The translations under genes were made by a program, and so were the position numbers. A stretch of 64,000 bases of DNA. Source: an uncultured Clostridia bacterium (GTDB taxonomy: Bacteria > Bacillota > Clostridia > Christensenellales > CAG-917). The notes under the pieces were generated by a model. It ran no database searches and was not told where the DNA came from. It worked only from the letters and a program-made list of their open reading frames with translations. Within the stretch, counting starts at the first letter, position 1; each line of letters starts with the position of its first letter. This document shows, in pieces, positions 24,894-34,307 of the stretch. The DNA lies in NCBI GenBank assembly GCA_934233745.1, contig CAKQGN010000003.1, forward strand, positions 122,086 through 186,085. Reading direction: 5' to 3'.

Positions 24894-26417
24894 ATGAAAA
24901 ATCAAACAATTCTCGTTTTGGATTTCGGCGGACAATATAAGGAACTTATAGCGCGTTCGGTGCGCAGAATGGGTGTATATTCCGTCGTCGAGCCGTCCTG
25001 TATTTCGGATGAAAAACTCAAAGAAATCAACCCTATCGGCATCATATTTACCGGCGGTCCGAACAGTGTATATCTTGAAAATTCGCCGCGTTGTTCAAAG
25101 GCGGTGTTTGACCTCGGAGTGCCGATTTTGGGCATATGCTACGGCATGCAATACATGGCTCACTTCTTTGGAGGACTTGTGAAGGAAGGCACTGTGCGCG
25201 AGTACGGTCAAACAAAGGTTTTCATCGGCGATTCAGCCATCTTCGACGGACTCGGAAAAGAGGAAGAAATGCTCATGAGTCACACCGACTATGTTGCGGT
25301 AGTTCCGGAAGGTTTCAATGTTGTCGCAACCACGTCGGATTGTCCGTGCGCGGCAATCGCAAACGAGAAAAAACGTCTTTTCGGAGTGCAATTCCACCCC
25401 GAAGTCGAACGCTCGATAAACGGCGATAAAGTGCTTGAAAATTTTGTAATAAACGTATGCGGCGCAACGCGCGATTACTCGCTTGACGACTACATCGACA
25501 CGCAAATCAAACTCATTCGCGAGCAAGTGGGCGACAAAAAAGTTCTCCTCGGTCTTTCGGGCGGCGTTGACAGTTCGGTTGTTGCCGCGCTTATCAGCCA
25601 GGCTATCCCCGACCAACTCCTTTGCGTGTATGTCGATCACGGCTTTATGCGCAAAGACGAAACAAAACAAATCAAAGAAGCGTTTGCAAATATGCCTCTC
25701 AAGCTCGAAGTTGTGGACGCAAGCGAAAAGTTCCTCTCCAAAATCGCGGGCGTAACCGATCCCGAACGCAAGAGAAAGATTATCGGCGAAGAATTTGTCA
25801 GGACGTTTGCAGAGGTGTCTAGCGCACACAAAGGATACGACTTCCTCGCCCAAGGCACAATTTATCCCGACGTCATCGAATCGGGAGCAAACAATTCGGC
25901 ACACATCAAGAGCCATCACAACGTCGGCGGCTTGCCCAAGGATATGCCCTTCATCGGTCTTGTCGAGCCCTTGCGCGGACTTTTCAAAGACGAAGTGCGA
26001 ATAATCGGCAAAAAGCTCGGCCTTCCCGACTATCTTGTCAATCGTCAACCCTTCCCCGGCCCGGGACTTGCAATCCGCACAATCGGCGAAATCACCAAAG
26101 AGAAACTCGACGTCTTGCGCGACGCCGACGCAATCGTGCGTGAAGAAATCGCCGCAAGCGGAATAAAATCCGACCAGTATTTTGCCGTCATCACGGACAC
26201 CAAATCGGTCGGCGTCATAGGCGACTACCGCAATTACGGCTATGTGGTCGTCATAAGAGCGGTTTCAACCTCCGACTTTATGACTGCGGAGTACACTCGC
26301 CTCCCGTATGACTTGCTCACCAGAATGGCGTCGCGTATAGTCAATGAAGTCAAGGGCATAAGCAGAGTGTGCTATGATGTTACAGGCAAACCACCGGCGA
26401 CAATCGAATGGGAATAA
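24894..26417 (+). CDS. guaA: GMP synthase (glutamine-hydrolysing)
   Basis: 507 residues. The N-terminal glutamine amidotransferase has its Cys in GICYGMQYM and the His-Glu pair in GVQFHPEVE; the ATP-pyrophosphatase domain begins with LGLSGGVDSSV and the C-terminal dimerisation domain ends ATIEWE, as in all GuaA proteins. It converts XMP to GMP. AGGAG precedes the ATG at 24894. A longer frame starting at 24654 runs through the promoter region (TATAAT at 24825) and is not used. No purine riboswitch was recognised upstream. The stop lies inside the outer arm of the H2 hairpin. Confidence 0.98.
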   Translation: MKNQTILVLDFGGQYKELIARSVRRMGVYSVVEPSCISDEKLKEINPIGIIFTGGPNSVYLENSPRCSKAVFDLGVPILGICYGMQYMAHFFGGLVKEGTVREYGQTKVFIGDSAIFDGLGKEEEMLMSHTDYVAVVPEGFNVVATTSDCPCAAIANEKKRLFGVQFHPEVERSINGDKVLENFVINVCGATRDYSLDDYIDTQIKLIREQVGDKKVLLGLSGGVDSSVVAALISQAIPDQLLCVYVDHGFMRKDETKQIKEAFANMPLKLEVVDASEKFLSKIAGVTDPERKRKIIGEEFVRTFAEVSSAHKGYDFLAQGTIYPDVIESGANNSAHIKSHHNVGGLPKDMPFIGLVEPLRGLFKDEVRIIGKKLGLPDYLVNRQPFPGPGLAIRTIGEITKEKLDVLRDADAIVREEIAASGIKSDQYFAVITDTKSVGVIGDYRNYGYVVVIRAVSTSDFMTAEYTRLPYDLLTRMASRIVNEVKGISRVCYDVTGKPPATIEWE

Positions 26418-26540
26418 TACGACAGCATTGAGCAAATAGCATTGTCAAAGCCCCTTGCCCTCCAACTCATTTACGTTTAGTAAATTAGGGTTGTCGGTCA
26501 AGGGGCTTTTTCGCGCTCTTCATCTCAATGCTGTCGTATT
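26416..26540 (+). terminator. Triple nested hairpin at the guaA 3' end (copy H2)
   Basis: Outer stem of 17 bp (26416-26432 with 26524-26540), middle stem AAAGCCCCTTG/CAAGGGGCTTT (26447-26457 with 26499-26509) followed by TTTTT, inner stem ATTTAC/GTAAAT (26469-26474 with 26480-26485). The middle and inner parts match the reverse complement of the H1 element at 306-370 almost base for base in several blocks, including CAACTCAT and ATTAGGGTTG. The outer stem starts in the guaA stop codon. Confidence 0.8.
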
Positions 26541-26579
26541 ATTTCATAATTTTATTAATTCCGTTTTACCTTTTCTTTC

Positions 26580-26608
26580 TTTACAAATTCGTCCGTTTTG
26601 TTTACAAT
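26580..26608 (+). promoter_or_regulatory. dut promoter
   Basis: TTTACA, a 17-base spacer and TACAAT, 40 bases before the dut ATG. Confidence 0.6.
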
Positions 26609-26648
26609 CAAAACATAATCCAAAGCACATAAAACTTTCAGAGGAATT

Positions 26649-27095
26649 ATGCAACACGTATCCGTAAAACTGAAAAAATTGAATGAGAACGCAATCGTGC
26701 CAAAGTACGGCACACAGTTTTCCGCGGGGGCGGATTTGTACGCCTGCGAGGGCAAAGACATTGTGGTCGAACCGCACCAAACGGTGTTTGTCCACACTGG
26801 CATCGCAATCGAGATTCCCGACGGTCTTGTGGGACTTGTGTATGCAAGAAGCGGTCTTGCCTCCAAACGCTCGCTTGCGCCGGCAAACAAAGTGGGCGTC
26901 ATCGACTGTGACTACCGCGGCGAAATCATCGTGTCTTTGCACAACCATTCAAACGAGGCGCAAACCGTTGCCGACAAAGAACGCATCGCTCAACTTGTGA
27001 TTGCTCCCTGCTATGTCGCAGATTTTGAAGAAGTCGGCGATTTGAGCGACTCCGTGCGCGGACAAGGCGGATTCGGCAGCACCGGCAAAATGTAA
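26649..27095 (+). CDS. dut: dUTP diphosphatase
   Basis: 148 residues, a standard trimeric dUTPase. Motifs in order: AGADLYA (1), YARSGLASKRSL (2), NKVGVIDCDYRGEI (3, with the catalytic Asp), ERIAQLVIAP (4) and the C-terminal arm RGQGGFGSTG (5). It hydrolyses dUTP to dUMP, keeping uracil out of DNA and supplying dTMP synthesis. GAGGA precedes the ATG. It forms a one-gene unit with its own promoter and terminator. Confidence 0.97.
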   Translation: MQHVSVKLKKLNENAIVPKYGTQFSAGADLYACEGKDIVVEPHQTVFVHTGIAIEIPDGLVGLVYARSGLASKRSLAPANKVGVIDCDYRGEIIVSLHNHSNEAQTVADKERIAQLVIAPCYVADFEEVGDLSDSVRGQGGFGSTGKM

Positions 27096-27128
27096 ACTTT
27101 TTATAAACATCTCATTTGAAAACATATG

Positions 27129-27156
27129 AAAAAAGCACGATTTGTCGTGCTTTTTT
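27129..27156. terminator. dut terminator
   Basis: AAAAAAGCACG with its complement around a six-base loop, ending in six T; bidirectional, so it also serves the convergent esterase gene region. Confidence 0.85.
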
Positions 27157-27230
27157 CTTTTTTTAATATTCCGCTACCTGTGAGGAAGCATTGGAAAATT
27201 GCGATTTTGTCGCTTTATTTGCTTTGTTTG

Positions 27231-28361
27231 TCACTCTATCTCGAAATAATTGAGAAATGCGACGGTGCGCTCCATCGCCTCTTTCGAAATTTTGAGAAAC
27301 TGCGCAACCGCAAACGCATGCACAGCCCATTTTCCCTCTCCGTGATAATGCTCATACGGCACATTCAGCTGCTGAAACTTTTTGACAAGATCGAACGTCA
27401 GCACGGCAAGTTTGTCGTTTTCGGCGGAGATGCAAAACGTTGGCGGAAAATCTTTTGTCACCCAGTTGATTGGCGAAACTTCTTTTTGCAGCTCCTCGCC
27501 GCACTCCTCAACGGGCGTACCCTTGCAATAGGATTGCGTATATATGCCTATATTCTTGAAGCCCGTATGCACTGCTTTTGGAAAATCGTACACGCCGCAA
27601 TTCAGCATAAGAGCGGAGATTTTTTGGTCTTTTGACCTCTCGTCGAGATTGAAATGCGCGGCATATTCGGGATTTGTGCTTATCGCGCCCGCCATACTGC
27701 TAAGATGCGCGCCCGCACTCTCTCCGCCCACAAAGATGTGATCCATATCGATGTTGTATTCGTCTGCGTGTTCTTTGAGCCAGGCAAACGCTTTATACAC
27801 ATTTTGGATCATCTCGGGATGTCCGTAAAAGGGCGCGTCGCCATAATACAAACTCGCCACGAAATAGCCAGTTTTTTCGCAAAGTCTGGTGGTGTATGCC
27901 TCTCTCGTTTCGGGCAAACCTCCTATCCATCCGCCTCCGTGGATATAAACGAAAACCCTTGCCTTCTTGTTTCTGTCTCTGTTTTTTTGCTCGTAAAAAT
28001 CGAGATATAAACGTTTGTCGCTATCGTCATATCTTACAAATCTTGTCGTTTTTACTTTGTGGGAGCGACGGAAACTGAATATGGTGAGCCAACCCAGAAA
28101 TTCGTTTTTCGCATGTCCGCCGGCAACGTAAAGATATTTTGCGTCATACGCCGCTTTTTTCGCTTGCTTTTTTGCGTACTTTTTTGCTTTGTTTGTAAAC
28201 TCGACGACGTTTTCTTTTGCGAGTACGATTTTTGCCTCTCTCTCCTCGCGTCTTATTTGTTTGTCGAGGGCTTCTCTTCTTTTTTCGAGCTGTGCGTATT
28301 TTGCGTCGAAAATATCTCTTTTTGCTATATTGTCAAGAGGTGTGAATATACGACGTTTCAT
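27231..28361 (-). CDS. Alpha/beta hydrolase, hormone-sensitive-lipase-like esterase
   Basis: 376 residues. A Lys/Arg-rich, probably coiled N-terminal region of about 75 residues precedes an alpha/beta-hydrolase with the oxyanion motif VYIHGGGWIGG, the nucleophile Ser in VGGESAGAHL, Asp in SAENDKLAV and His in AVHAFAV, all intact. This is the HGG-motif esterase/lipase group. No signal peptide is seen. GGAG precedes the ATG. It lies downstream of cysS on the same strand, 98 bases away, possibly at the tail of the ftsH-cysE-cysS unit. Confidence 0.88.
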   Translation of the reverse strand: MKRRIFTPLDNIAKRDIFDAKYAQLEKRREALDKQIRREEREAKIVLAKENVVEFTNKAKKYAKKQAKKAAYDAKYLYVAGGHAKNEFLGWLTIFSFRRSHKVKTTRFVRYDDSDKRLYLDFYEQKNRDRNKKARVFVYIHGGGWIGGLPETREAYTTRLCEKTGYFVASLYYGDAPFYGHPEMIQNVYKAFAWLKEHADEYNIDMDHIFVGGESAGAHLSSMAGAISTNPEYAAHFNLDERSKDQKISALMLNCGVYDFPKAVHTGFKNIGIYTQSYCKGTPVEECGEELQKEVSPINWVTKDFPPTFCISAENDKLAVLTFDLVKKFQQLNVPYEHYHGEGKWAVHAFAVAQFLKISKEAMERTVAFLNYFEIE

Positions 28362-28459
28362 ATGTTTTCTCCGTCAAAAAGATTTTGCTTTTCAAAATGC
28401 AAAACAAGGTTTTTATTGTGCCGTTTTGCACATATAAAACCATGTTTTTGTATTATTTC

Positions 28460-29863
28460 TTATTCTGTTTTTTCTGCAAACGAGCCGTCCTTGGTGTCTT
28501 TTACGACATAGCCCAACTCGTTTATTCTGGCTCTTAAAGCGTCTGCGCTTGCCCAGTCTTTGTTGGCTTTTGCAAGTTTTCTTTGTTCTATAAGGTCAAG
28601 CACTTCTTTGGGAATCGCGTTTTCTTTTGCCTTTTGTTTTTGCTCGTAATAGGCAACGAAATCGCTTGGTTCGCACTTGAAAAGACCAAGCAAATTGTAG
28701 GTTCTTACAACCTGTCTTGCATCCGCGACGGCATCCGAATCGCCCGCTCTGAGTTTTGCTCTTATTCCCTTGAAAATGCCAAACAAATCCGCAAGGGCTT
28801 TTGCCGTGTTGAAATCGTCGTCCATCGCGCGATTGAATCCTTCGTCAATCCACTTGCTTTGTTTGTCGCTTTCAAGTCCGCTTTCCTTCACCGCCGCAAG
28901 CGTTTTGTAAAACTCGTACATATGTTTGTCGGCTTCGGGGAACAGTTCGCTTGTGATGTTGATGTCGCCCCTGTAATTTGTTTGCAAAAGCGCGTATTTT
29001 ATGGTGTCGGGCTTATACTCGTCAAGCAAGTCCGAAAGGAGCAAACTGTTGCCGAGCGACTTACTCATTTTTTGTCCGTTCACCTTAATGAGTCCGTTGT
29101 GAATCCAGTATTTTGCAAACTGCTTGCCCGTTAGTGCCTCGGTTTGAGCAATCTCGTTTTCGTGGTGAGGGAAAATCAAATCTCTTCCGCCGCCGTGAAC
29201 GTCGATTTGGTCTCCGAACGCGGCTCTGTTCATTGCCGAACATTCGATATGCCAGCCCGGTCTGCCTTTGCCCCACGGAGAATCCCAATAAATCTCGCCT
29301 TCTTTTGCGGATTTCCAAAGCGCAAAATCAAGCGGATTTCGCTTGTTTTCTTCATTCTCTATACGCACGCTCTCATAGGCGTCCTCGAGTCTTCTTCCGC
29401 TGAGTTTGCCGTAACCGGGGAAACTCTCGACGGAAAAATACACGTCGCCTCTGTCGGTTGCGTAAGCGTGCCCTTTTTCAATGAGCTTTGAAACAAAATC
29501 TATGATATTGTCGATATTGCATGTTGCTTTGAGCCAGATGGTGGGATCGTCGACCTCGAATTTGCGCATGAGCTTGTCGATTTTGTCAATCATCATGCTT
29601 GCATACTCGAGAGGAGGAATCCCCGTTTCCTTTGACTTTGCAATGATTTTGTCGTCAACATCCGTATAGTTGCGCGCATAATTGACCTTGTAGCCGAGCT
29701 TTTCAAAGTATTTGCGGATAATGTCATAAATGAGCGCCTGATATGCGTGACCTATATGCGCTTCGCCCGAAACCGTGATTCCGCACGCATACATGTTGAC
29801 CTGTCCCTCGTGAATAGGCACAAACTCTTCTTTTTTTCTTGTGAGCGTATTGTAAATTTTCAT
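28460..29863 (-). CDS. cysS: Cysteinyl-tRNA synthetase
   Basis: 467 residues, the usual length. The class I signatures are HIGH (residues 36-39, in GEAHIGHAYQ) and KMSKSLGN; the zinc-binding Cys lies in YACGITV, and the second Cys and His ligands in WHIECSAM and the HHENE region. The first motif reads ACGITVSGEAHIGHA, unlike the common VCGPTVYDYxHIGNAR, a lineage variant. It charges tRNA-Cys and sits directly after cysE, an old Firmicute pairing that couples cysteine synthesis and use. Confidence 0.96.
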   Translation of the reverse strand: MKIYNTLTRKKEEFVPIHEGQVNMYACGITVSGEAHIGHAYQALIYDIIRKYFEKLGYKVNYARNYTDVDDKIIAKSKETGIPPLEYASMMIDKIDKLMRKFEVDDPTIWLKATCNIDNIIDFVSKLIEKGHAYATDRGDVYFSVESFPGYGKLSGRRLEDAYESVRIENEENKRNPLDFALWKSAKEGEIYWDSPWGKGRPGWHIECSAMNRAAFGDQIDVHGGGRDLIFPHHENEIAQTEALTGKQFAKYWIHNGLIKVNGQKMSKSLGNSLLLSDLLDEYKPDTIKYALLQTNYRGDINITSELFPEADKHMYEFYKTLAAVKESGLESDKQSKWIDEGFNRAMDDDFNTAKALADLFGIFKGIRAKLRAGDSDAVADARQVVRTYNLLGLFKCEPSDFVAYYEQKQKAKENAIPKEVLDLIEQRKLAKANKDWASADALRARINELGYVVKDTKDGSFAEKTE

Positions 29864-29881
29864 ATGGGACTTCGTCCTCTT

Positions 29882-30625
29882 TTATTCTTGCGGTTTGTCC
29901 GCTTGAGATTTGTTTTGTTCGAATTGCGCCTCGATTTCTTCGACTTCTGCGGGAAGCACGTTGTCCTCGTCCACGGTTATAGAATATCTGCAAGAGTGAA
30001 CGTTCAATGCTTTTTCAAGCTCGAAAACGCGCTTGTTGAGCCGCATAAACTCTTCCATAATCGGATCGGGAAGCAAAATCTGATCCATATCCGCAATCCT
30101 CTTTCCGTCTTGCTTGACCACTCTGCCGGGGACGCCCACAACCGTCGAATAGGGAGGAACGTCTTTGAGAACCACACTGCCCGCGCCGATTTTGCTATGC
30201 GCTCCGATGCGCACGGGTCCGAGCACCTTTGCGCCTGCCGACACCATAACGCCTTCTTCGAGGGTGGGATGCCGTTTGCCCGATTCCTTGCCCGTGCCGC
30301 CGAGAGTTACCCCTTGGTAAAGCACGCAGTTGTCCCCTATCTCGGCTGTTTCGCCTATGACAAGCCCGACGCCGTGATCGATGAATAGTCCGTTGCCTAT
30401 CGTTGCGGCGGGGTGGATGTCAATACCCGTCTTTTCTTTTGCCCGATAGGCTATGTAAAGAGCAAGCGATTTCATACCCTTTTGCCACAATTTGTGCGCA
30501 TAACGATAAGCACACAGGGCTTTATACCCTGTGTACGTATGTCTTACAATCCTGCTGCTTGTGGCGGCGGGATCTTTTTGCATAATGACTTGCAAATCGC
30601 GCTTTTTTGCCTCGGAAATTTTCAT
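29882..30625 (-). CDS. cysE: Serine O-acetyltransferase
   Basis: 247 residues. A helical N-terminal part is followed by a left-handed beta-helix of hexapeptide repeats (IDIHPAATIGNGLFIDHGVG, VIGETAEIGDNCVLYQGVTL, GAHSKIGAGSVV), with the catalytic His in DHGVG and the conserved KRHPTLEEGV loop. It makes O-acetylserine, the first step of cysteine synthesis. A C-terminal extension of about 50 residues includes EVEEIEAQFEQNK and may form a coil. The stop is 18 bases before the cysS ATG, and the start is 15 bases after ftsH, so all three are probably co-transcribed. Confidence 0.95.
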   Translation of the reverse strand: MKISEAKKRDLQVIMQKDPAATSSRIVRHTYTGYKALCAYRYAHKLWQKGMKSLALYIAYRAKEKTGIDIHPAATIGNGLFIDHGVGLVIGETAEIGDNCVLYQGVTLGGTGKESGKRHPTLEEGVMVSAGAKVLGPVRIGAHSKIGAGSVVLKDVPPYSTVVGVPGRVVKQDGKRIADMDQILLPDPIMEEFMRLNKRVFELEKALNVHSCRYSITVDEDNVLPAEVEEIEAQFEQNKSQADKPQE

Positions 30626-30640
30626 TTGAATTCCTTGTTA

Positions 30641-32569
30641 TTATTCGCCGATTTTGTCGTCTTTCCGAGACGCGGTTTTTTGCTCGGATTGAGAAGTGCC
30701 GCTTTCCGCTTCGGGTCTGTTTATCTTTGAGGAGAACAAACTTTCGCCATCAGATTCCTCTCCGAACAATGCGTTGATTTCATCCTCATAGATGGTTTCT
30801 TTCTCATAAAGAGCTTTGACCATTGCGTCCATGATCGGGCGATTTGCTTTCAGTATATTCAACGCAACCTGATATTGCGCATCGATTATCGTTTTGACTT
30901 CCTCGTCGATCTTTGCCGCAACTTCTTCGCTGTAATTGAGGTGCGTCTGATAATCTCTGCCGAGGAACACTTCTTCGCTCGAGCCGAGATACATGTTGCC
31001 GATCGATTCGGACATACCCCACTCGGTGACCATTTTTCTTGCAAGTTGCGTGGCTCTCTGAATGTCGTTGGACGCGCCCGTCGAGATATCCTGTATAACG
31101 ATTTCTTCCGCCGCTCTTCCGCCAAGCATCATTGCGATGCTGTCGAGAAGTTTGCCCTTTGTCATATGGTTGTCGTCGTTTTCGGGAAGAGTGATGGTGT
31201 AGCCTGCCGCCATGCCGCGAGGGATTATGCTGACCTCATGCACGTCGTCGCAATGTTTCATGAGCTTTGCCACGATTGCGTGTCCGCTCTCGTGATATGC
31301 CGTGATGCGCTTGTCGAACTCGGTGATAAGCCTCGATTTCTTTGCAGGACCTGCCATAACCTTGTTGACGGCTTCGCTGATGTCCTTCATTGTGATGAGC
31401 TTTCTGTCCGCTCTTGCCGCCAAAATTGCGGATTCGTTGAGTATGTTTTCGATGTCCGCTCCCGTAAAGCCCGGAGTAAGTCTTGCAAGCGACTTGAAGT
31501 TGATGTCGGACGCAAGCGGTTTGTTGCGGGAGTGAACCTTGAATATTTCTTCTCTACCTTTGACGTCGGGAACGTTGACGTAAATCTGTCTGTCGAATCT
31601 GCCCGGACGCATGAGCGCGGGGTCGAGAATGTCCGCGCGGTTTGTAGCCGCCATGACGATAATCGAACTGCTTGCCTCGAAACCGTCCATCTGAACGAGG
31701 AGTTGATTGAGGGTTTGTTCTCTTTCGTCGTTTCCGCCGCCGAGACCTGCGCCTCTTTGACGGCCGACAGCGTCGATTTCGTCAATGAAAATTATGCACG
31801 GCATGTTTTTTTGCGCCTGGTCGAACAAATCTCTCACACGCGACGCGCCGACGCCTACGAACATTTCGACAAAGTCCGAACCGCTTATGGAGAAGAACGG
31901 CACGTTTGCTTCGCCCGCAACCGCCTTTGCAAAGAGCGTTTTGCCCGTGCCGGGAGGTCCTACGAGAAGAACGCCGCGCGGTATGCGCGCGCCGATATCC
32001 GTATACTTTTTGGGGTGTTTGAGAAAGTCGACAATCTCCTGAAGTTCCTGCTTTTCTTCCTCTGCACCTGCAACGTCGTTGAATCTGACCTTGATGTCGC
32101 GCACCTGATTGGCTTTGGTCTTGCCGAAGTTGAGCGCTTGACCTTGTGCGCCGGCACTCTTTTTCAAAACCACCATGAATATCCCGAAAAGAGCGGCGTA
32201 AAGAATGAGCGGAACGAGAATGCTTGAAAGCAGAGAACCGCTTGAAGGATCGTCGTATCTGACTACGACTCCGTCAAGAAGCCCTGCCGCCGTGTAGTCT
32301 TTTATCACGTCGGAAAAAGCCACCCTGCCTTGCGTGTTGACAAAGTAAGAATAGCCTTTGTCCCCTTTCTTCTGAATCTTTGCGGTGTAATTGCCCTCGA
32401 TATAAATGGATTGAATCTCGCCTCTTTTAAGCATGCCGATAAAGCTGTCGTCACTGCCTTGATAGACAATCTCCGTGGGCCTTGTAAGCTCGTATGCGAT
32501 GACAAACGCAATGATGACGAGAAGTATCACGCCTACAATGATGAGTGTGCGTCTTGTGGTTGGTTTCAT
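30641..32569 (-). CDS. ftsH: ATP-dependent zinc metalloprotease FtsH
   Basis: 642 residues. Two membrane helices (about 8-27 and 110-135) flank a small extracytoplasmic domain. The AAA+ domain has Walker A GPPGTGKT (204-211), Walker B FIDEID and the SRH arginines in RPGRFDRQI. The M41 protease domain has the zinc site HESGH and the downstream Asp-containing helix. FtsH degrades membrane and unfolded proteins. It heads the ftsH-cysE-cysS cluster and the ATG is preceded by AGGAGGA. Confidence 0.98.
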   Translation of the reverse strand: MKPTTRRTLIIVGVILLVIIAFVIAYELTRPTEIVYQGSDDSFIGMLKRGEIQSIYIEGNYTAKIQKKGDKGYSYFVNTQGRVAFSDVIKDYTAAGLLDGVVVRYDDPSSGSLLSSILVPLILYAALFGIFMVVLKKSAGAQGQALNFGKTKANQVRDIKVRFNDVAGAEEEKQELQEIVDFLKHPKKYTDIGARIPRGVLLVGPPGTGKTLFAKAVAGEANVPFFSISGSDFVEMFVGVGASRVRDLFDQAQKNMPCIIFIDEIDAVGRQRGAGLGGGNDEREQTLNQLLVQMDGFEASSSIIVMAATNRADILDPALMRPGRFDRQIYVNVPDVKGREEIFKVHSRNKPLASDINFKSLARLTPGFTGADIENILNESAILAARADRKLITMKDISEAVNKVMAGPAKKSRLITEFDKRITAYHESGHAIVAKLMKHCDDVHEVSIIPRGMAAGYTITLPENDDNHMTKGKLLDSIAMMLGGRAAEEIVIQDISTGASNDIQRATQLARKMVTEWGMSESIGNMYLGSSEEVFLGRDYQTHLNYSEEVAAKIDEEVKTIIDAQYQVALNILKANRPIMDAMVKALYEKETIYEDEINALFGEESDGESLFSSKINRPEAESGTSQSEQKTASRKDDKIGE

Positions 32570-32776
32570 CTATCCTCCTGAAATCGGCGCAAGGCGACGA
32601 TTCCGCAATAATCATATATTATGTTCTACATATTATAAGAATTAAATGCGAAAAAGTCAATGCAACAAAGATATTTTGCTCTTCCCGACGCCGTGCCTTT
32701 TGAGTTAGTATGCTTAAATGTTACGGAATAACTATTAAAATCTCATTAAACCGAATTGATTTTATTGCAAAAAAAA

Positions 32777-34099
32777 TTAATCGGGCAACCCTCCTTTCAT
32801 TGCTTTTTCATAGGCATACAAATCAAAGTATCCCGTTCCGGTAAGCCCGAAAAGGATTGTTTTTGCCTCGCCTGTCCGTTTGCATCTGACAGCTTCGTCC
32901 ATTGCGACCTTTATGGCATGTGCGGATTCGGGAGCGGGCAAAATTCCCTCAACCCCCGCAAACGCTATCGCGCTTTCGAAAACGTCTTGTTGACGAACGG
33001 CAACTGCCCTGTCTATGTATCCGTCATGATAAAGTTTGCTTATTATCGGACTCATACCGTGATAACGCAGCCCTCCTGCATGTGACGGCGCAGGGATGGA
33101 GTCGCACCCCAACGTGTACATTTTTGCAAGAGGAGTAACCTTGCCCGTATCGCAAAAATCATAGCGATACTCGCCTTTTGTAAGGCTCGGACAAGCGGAC
33201 GGCTCGACGGCAATGAATTCGGGGTTGCTCTTCCCTCTCAGTTTGTCGCGCATAAATGCCGACATAAGTCCGCCGAGATTGCTGCCGCCGCCTGCGCAAC
33301 CGATAACTACGTCGGGGTATTCGTCGATTTTTTCCATTGCGATTTTGCTTTCCAGTCCGATGATAGACTGGTGCAAAACGACTTGGTTAAGCACGCTTCC
33401 GAGCGCGTACTTTCTTTCTCCGCCCGAACGATAGGCGACTTCAACGGCTTCGCTTATCGCCGTTCCCAAACTGCCGTTGGCGTTTACACCGCTTGCAAGC
33501 ATCCTTCTTCCCACTTCCGTTGTGTCCGACGGCGAAGGTATGACGTTTGCCCCGTACACTCCCATGAGAGTTTTTCTTTGCGGTTTTTGTTCAAAAGAAC
33601 ATCTTACCATATACACCGTCAGCTCCAGCCCGAAATATTTGCACGCCATGGAGAGCGCGGTTCCCCATTGTCCCGCACCCGTTTCGGTTGTCAGTCCTTT
33701 CAGACCCTGTTCCTTTGCATAATACGCCTGTGCGATTGCGCTGTTGAGTTTGTGCGAGCCGCTTGTGTTGTTACCTTCGAATTTGTAATATATCCTTGCC
33801 GGCGTATCCAGCAACTTTTCAAGACAATACGCACGCACCAGCGGCGAGGGGCGATACATCTTATAAAAATCCCTGACCGGTTCGGGAATCTCCATATACG
33901 CATTTGTCGAGTCCAACTCCTGTGCGGAACATTCTCTGTTGAAAACCGCTTCGAGTTCGCTTTGTTTTGCAGGCTCATTCGTTGCAGGATTGAGCAGAGG
34001 ATCTATATCGCTTTTCATATCGGCGCGCACATTATACCATTCTTTGGGCATCTCGTTTTCTGTCAGATATGTTTTGTACGGTATGTTGTTTTTGCTCAT
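32777..34099 (-). CDS. trpB: Tryptophan synthase beta-like protein, TrpB2 type
   Basis: 440 residues, longer than classical TrpB (about 400) and matching the TrpB2 group. The PLP-binding Lys is in NTSGSHKLNSAIAQAY, the glutamine-fixing loop in ETGAGQWGTALS and the phosphate-binding loop in CAGGGSNLGG. It would join indole and serine to make tryptophan. No trpA is nearby, in line with a stand-alone, indole-salvaging enzyme. ATG 34099 has AGGAGG upstream; a frame extending to 34525 only translates the leader RNA. Expression is probably set by the T-box leader. Confidence 0.92.
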   Translation of the reverse strand: MSKNNIPYKTYLTENEMPKEWYNVRADMKSDIDPLLNPATNEPAKQSELEAVFNRECSAQELDSTNAYMEIPEPVRDFYKMYRPSPLVRAYCLEKLLDTPARIYYKFEGNNTSGSHKLNSAIAQAYYAKEQGLKGLTTETGAGQWGTALSMACKYFGLELTVYMVRCSFEQKPQRKTLMGVYGANVIPSPSDTTEVGRRMLASGVNANGSLGTAISEAVEVAYRSGGERKYALGSVLNQVVLHQSIIGLESKIAMEKIDEYPDVVIGCAGGGSNLGGLMSAFMRDKLRGKSNPEFIAVEPSACPSLTKGEYRYDFCDTGKVTPLAKMYTLGCDSIPAPSHAGGLRYHGMSPIISKLYHDGYIDRAVAVRQQDVFESAIAFAGVEGILPAPESAHAIKVAMDEAVRCKRTGEAKTILFGLTGTGYFDLYAYEKAMKGGLPD

Positions 34100-34307
34100 A
34101 TGTGCCTCCTGAAAGTTTATTTGTGTATTTGGTTGTTTTTGCAAAACACATATTTTATATTGCGTTTTTGTTGTTGTAAAGTGTGTTTTCTGCGGTTTTA
34201 TCTGTTTTTCTTTTTTTGTTTTATATCGCTTTTGCACGCCTTCTGGCGACAAGCGAATTCTCGTCGGTTCGGTGCGCTTCGCGTTTTCCGCATTCCGAGC
34301 AGGTGCA

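Noticed and set aside
30875..32227. 450-codon frame opposite ftsH
   Set aside because: It is a shadow of a clear, full-length ftsH gene on the other strand.
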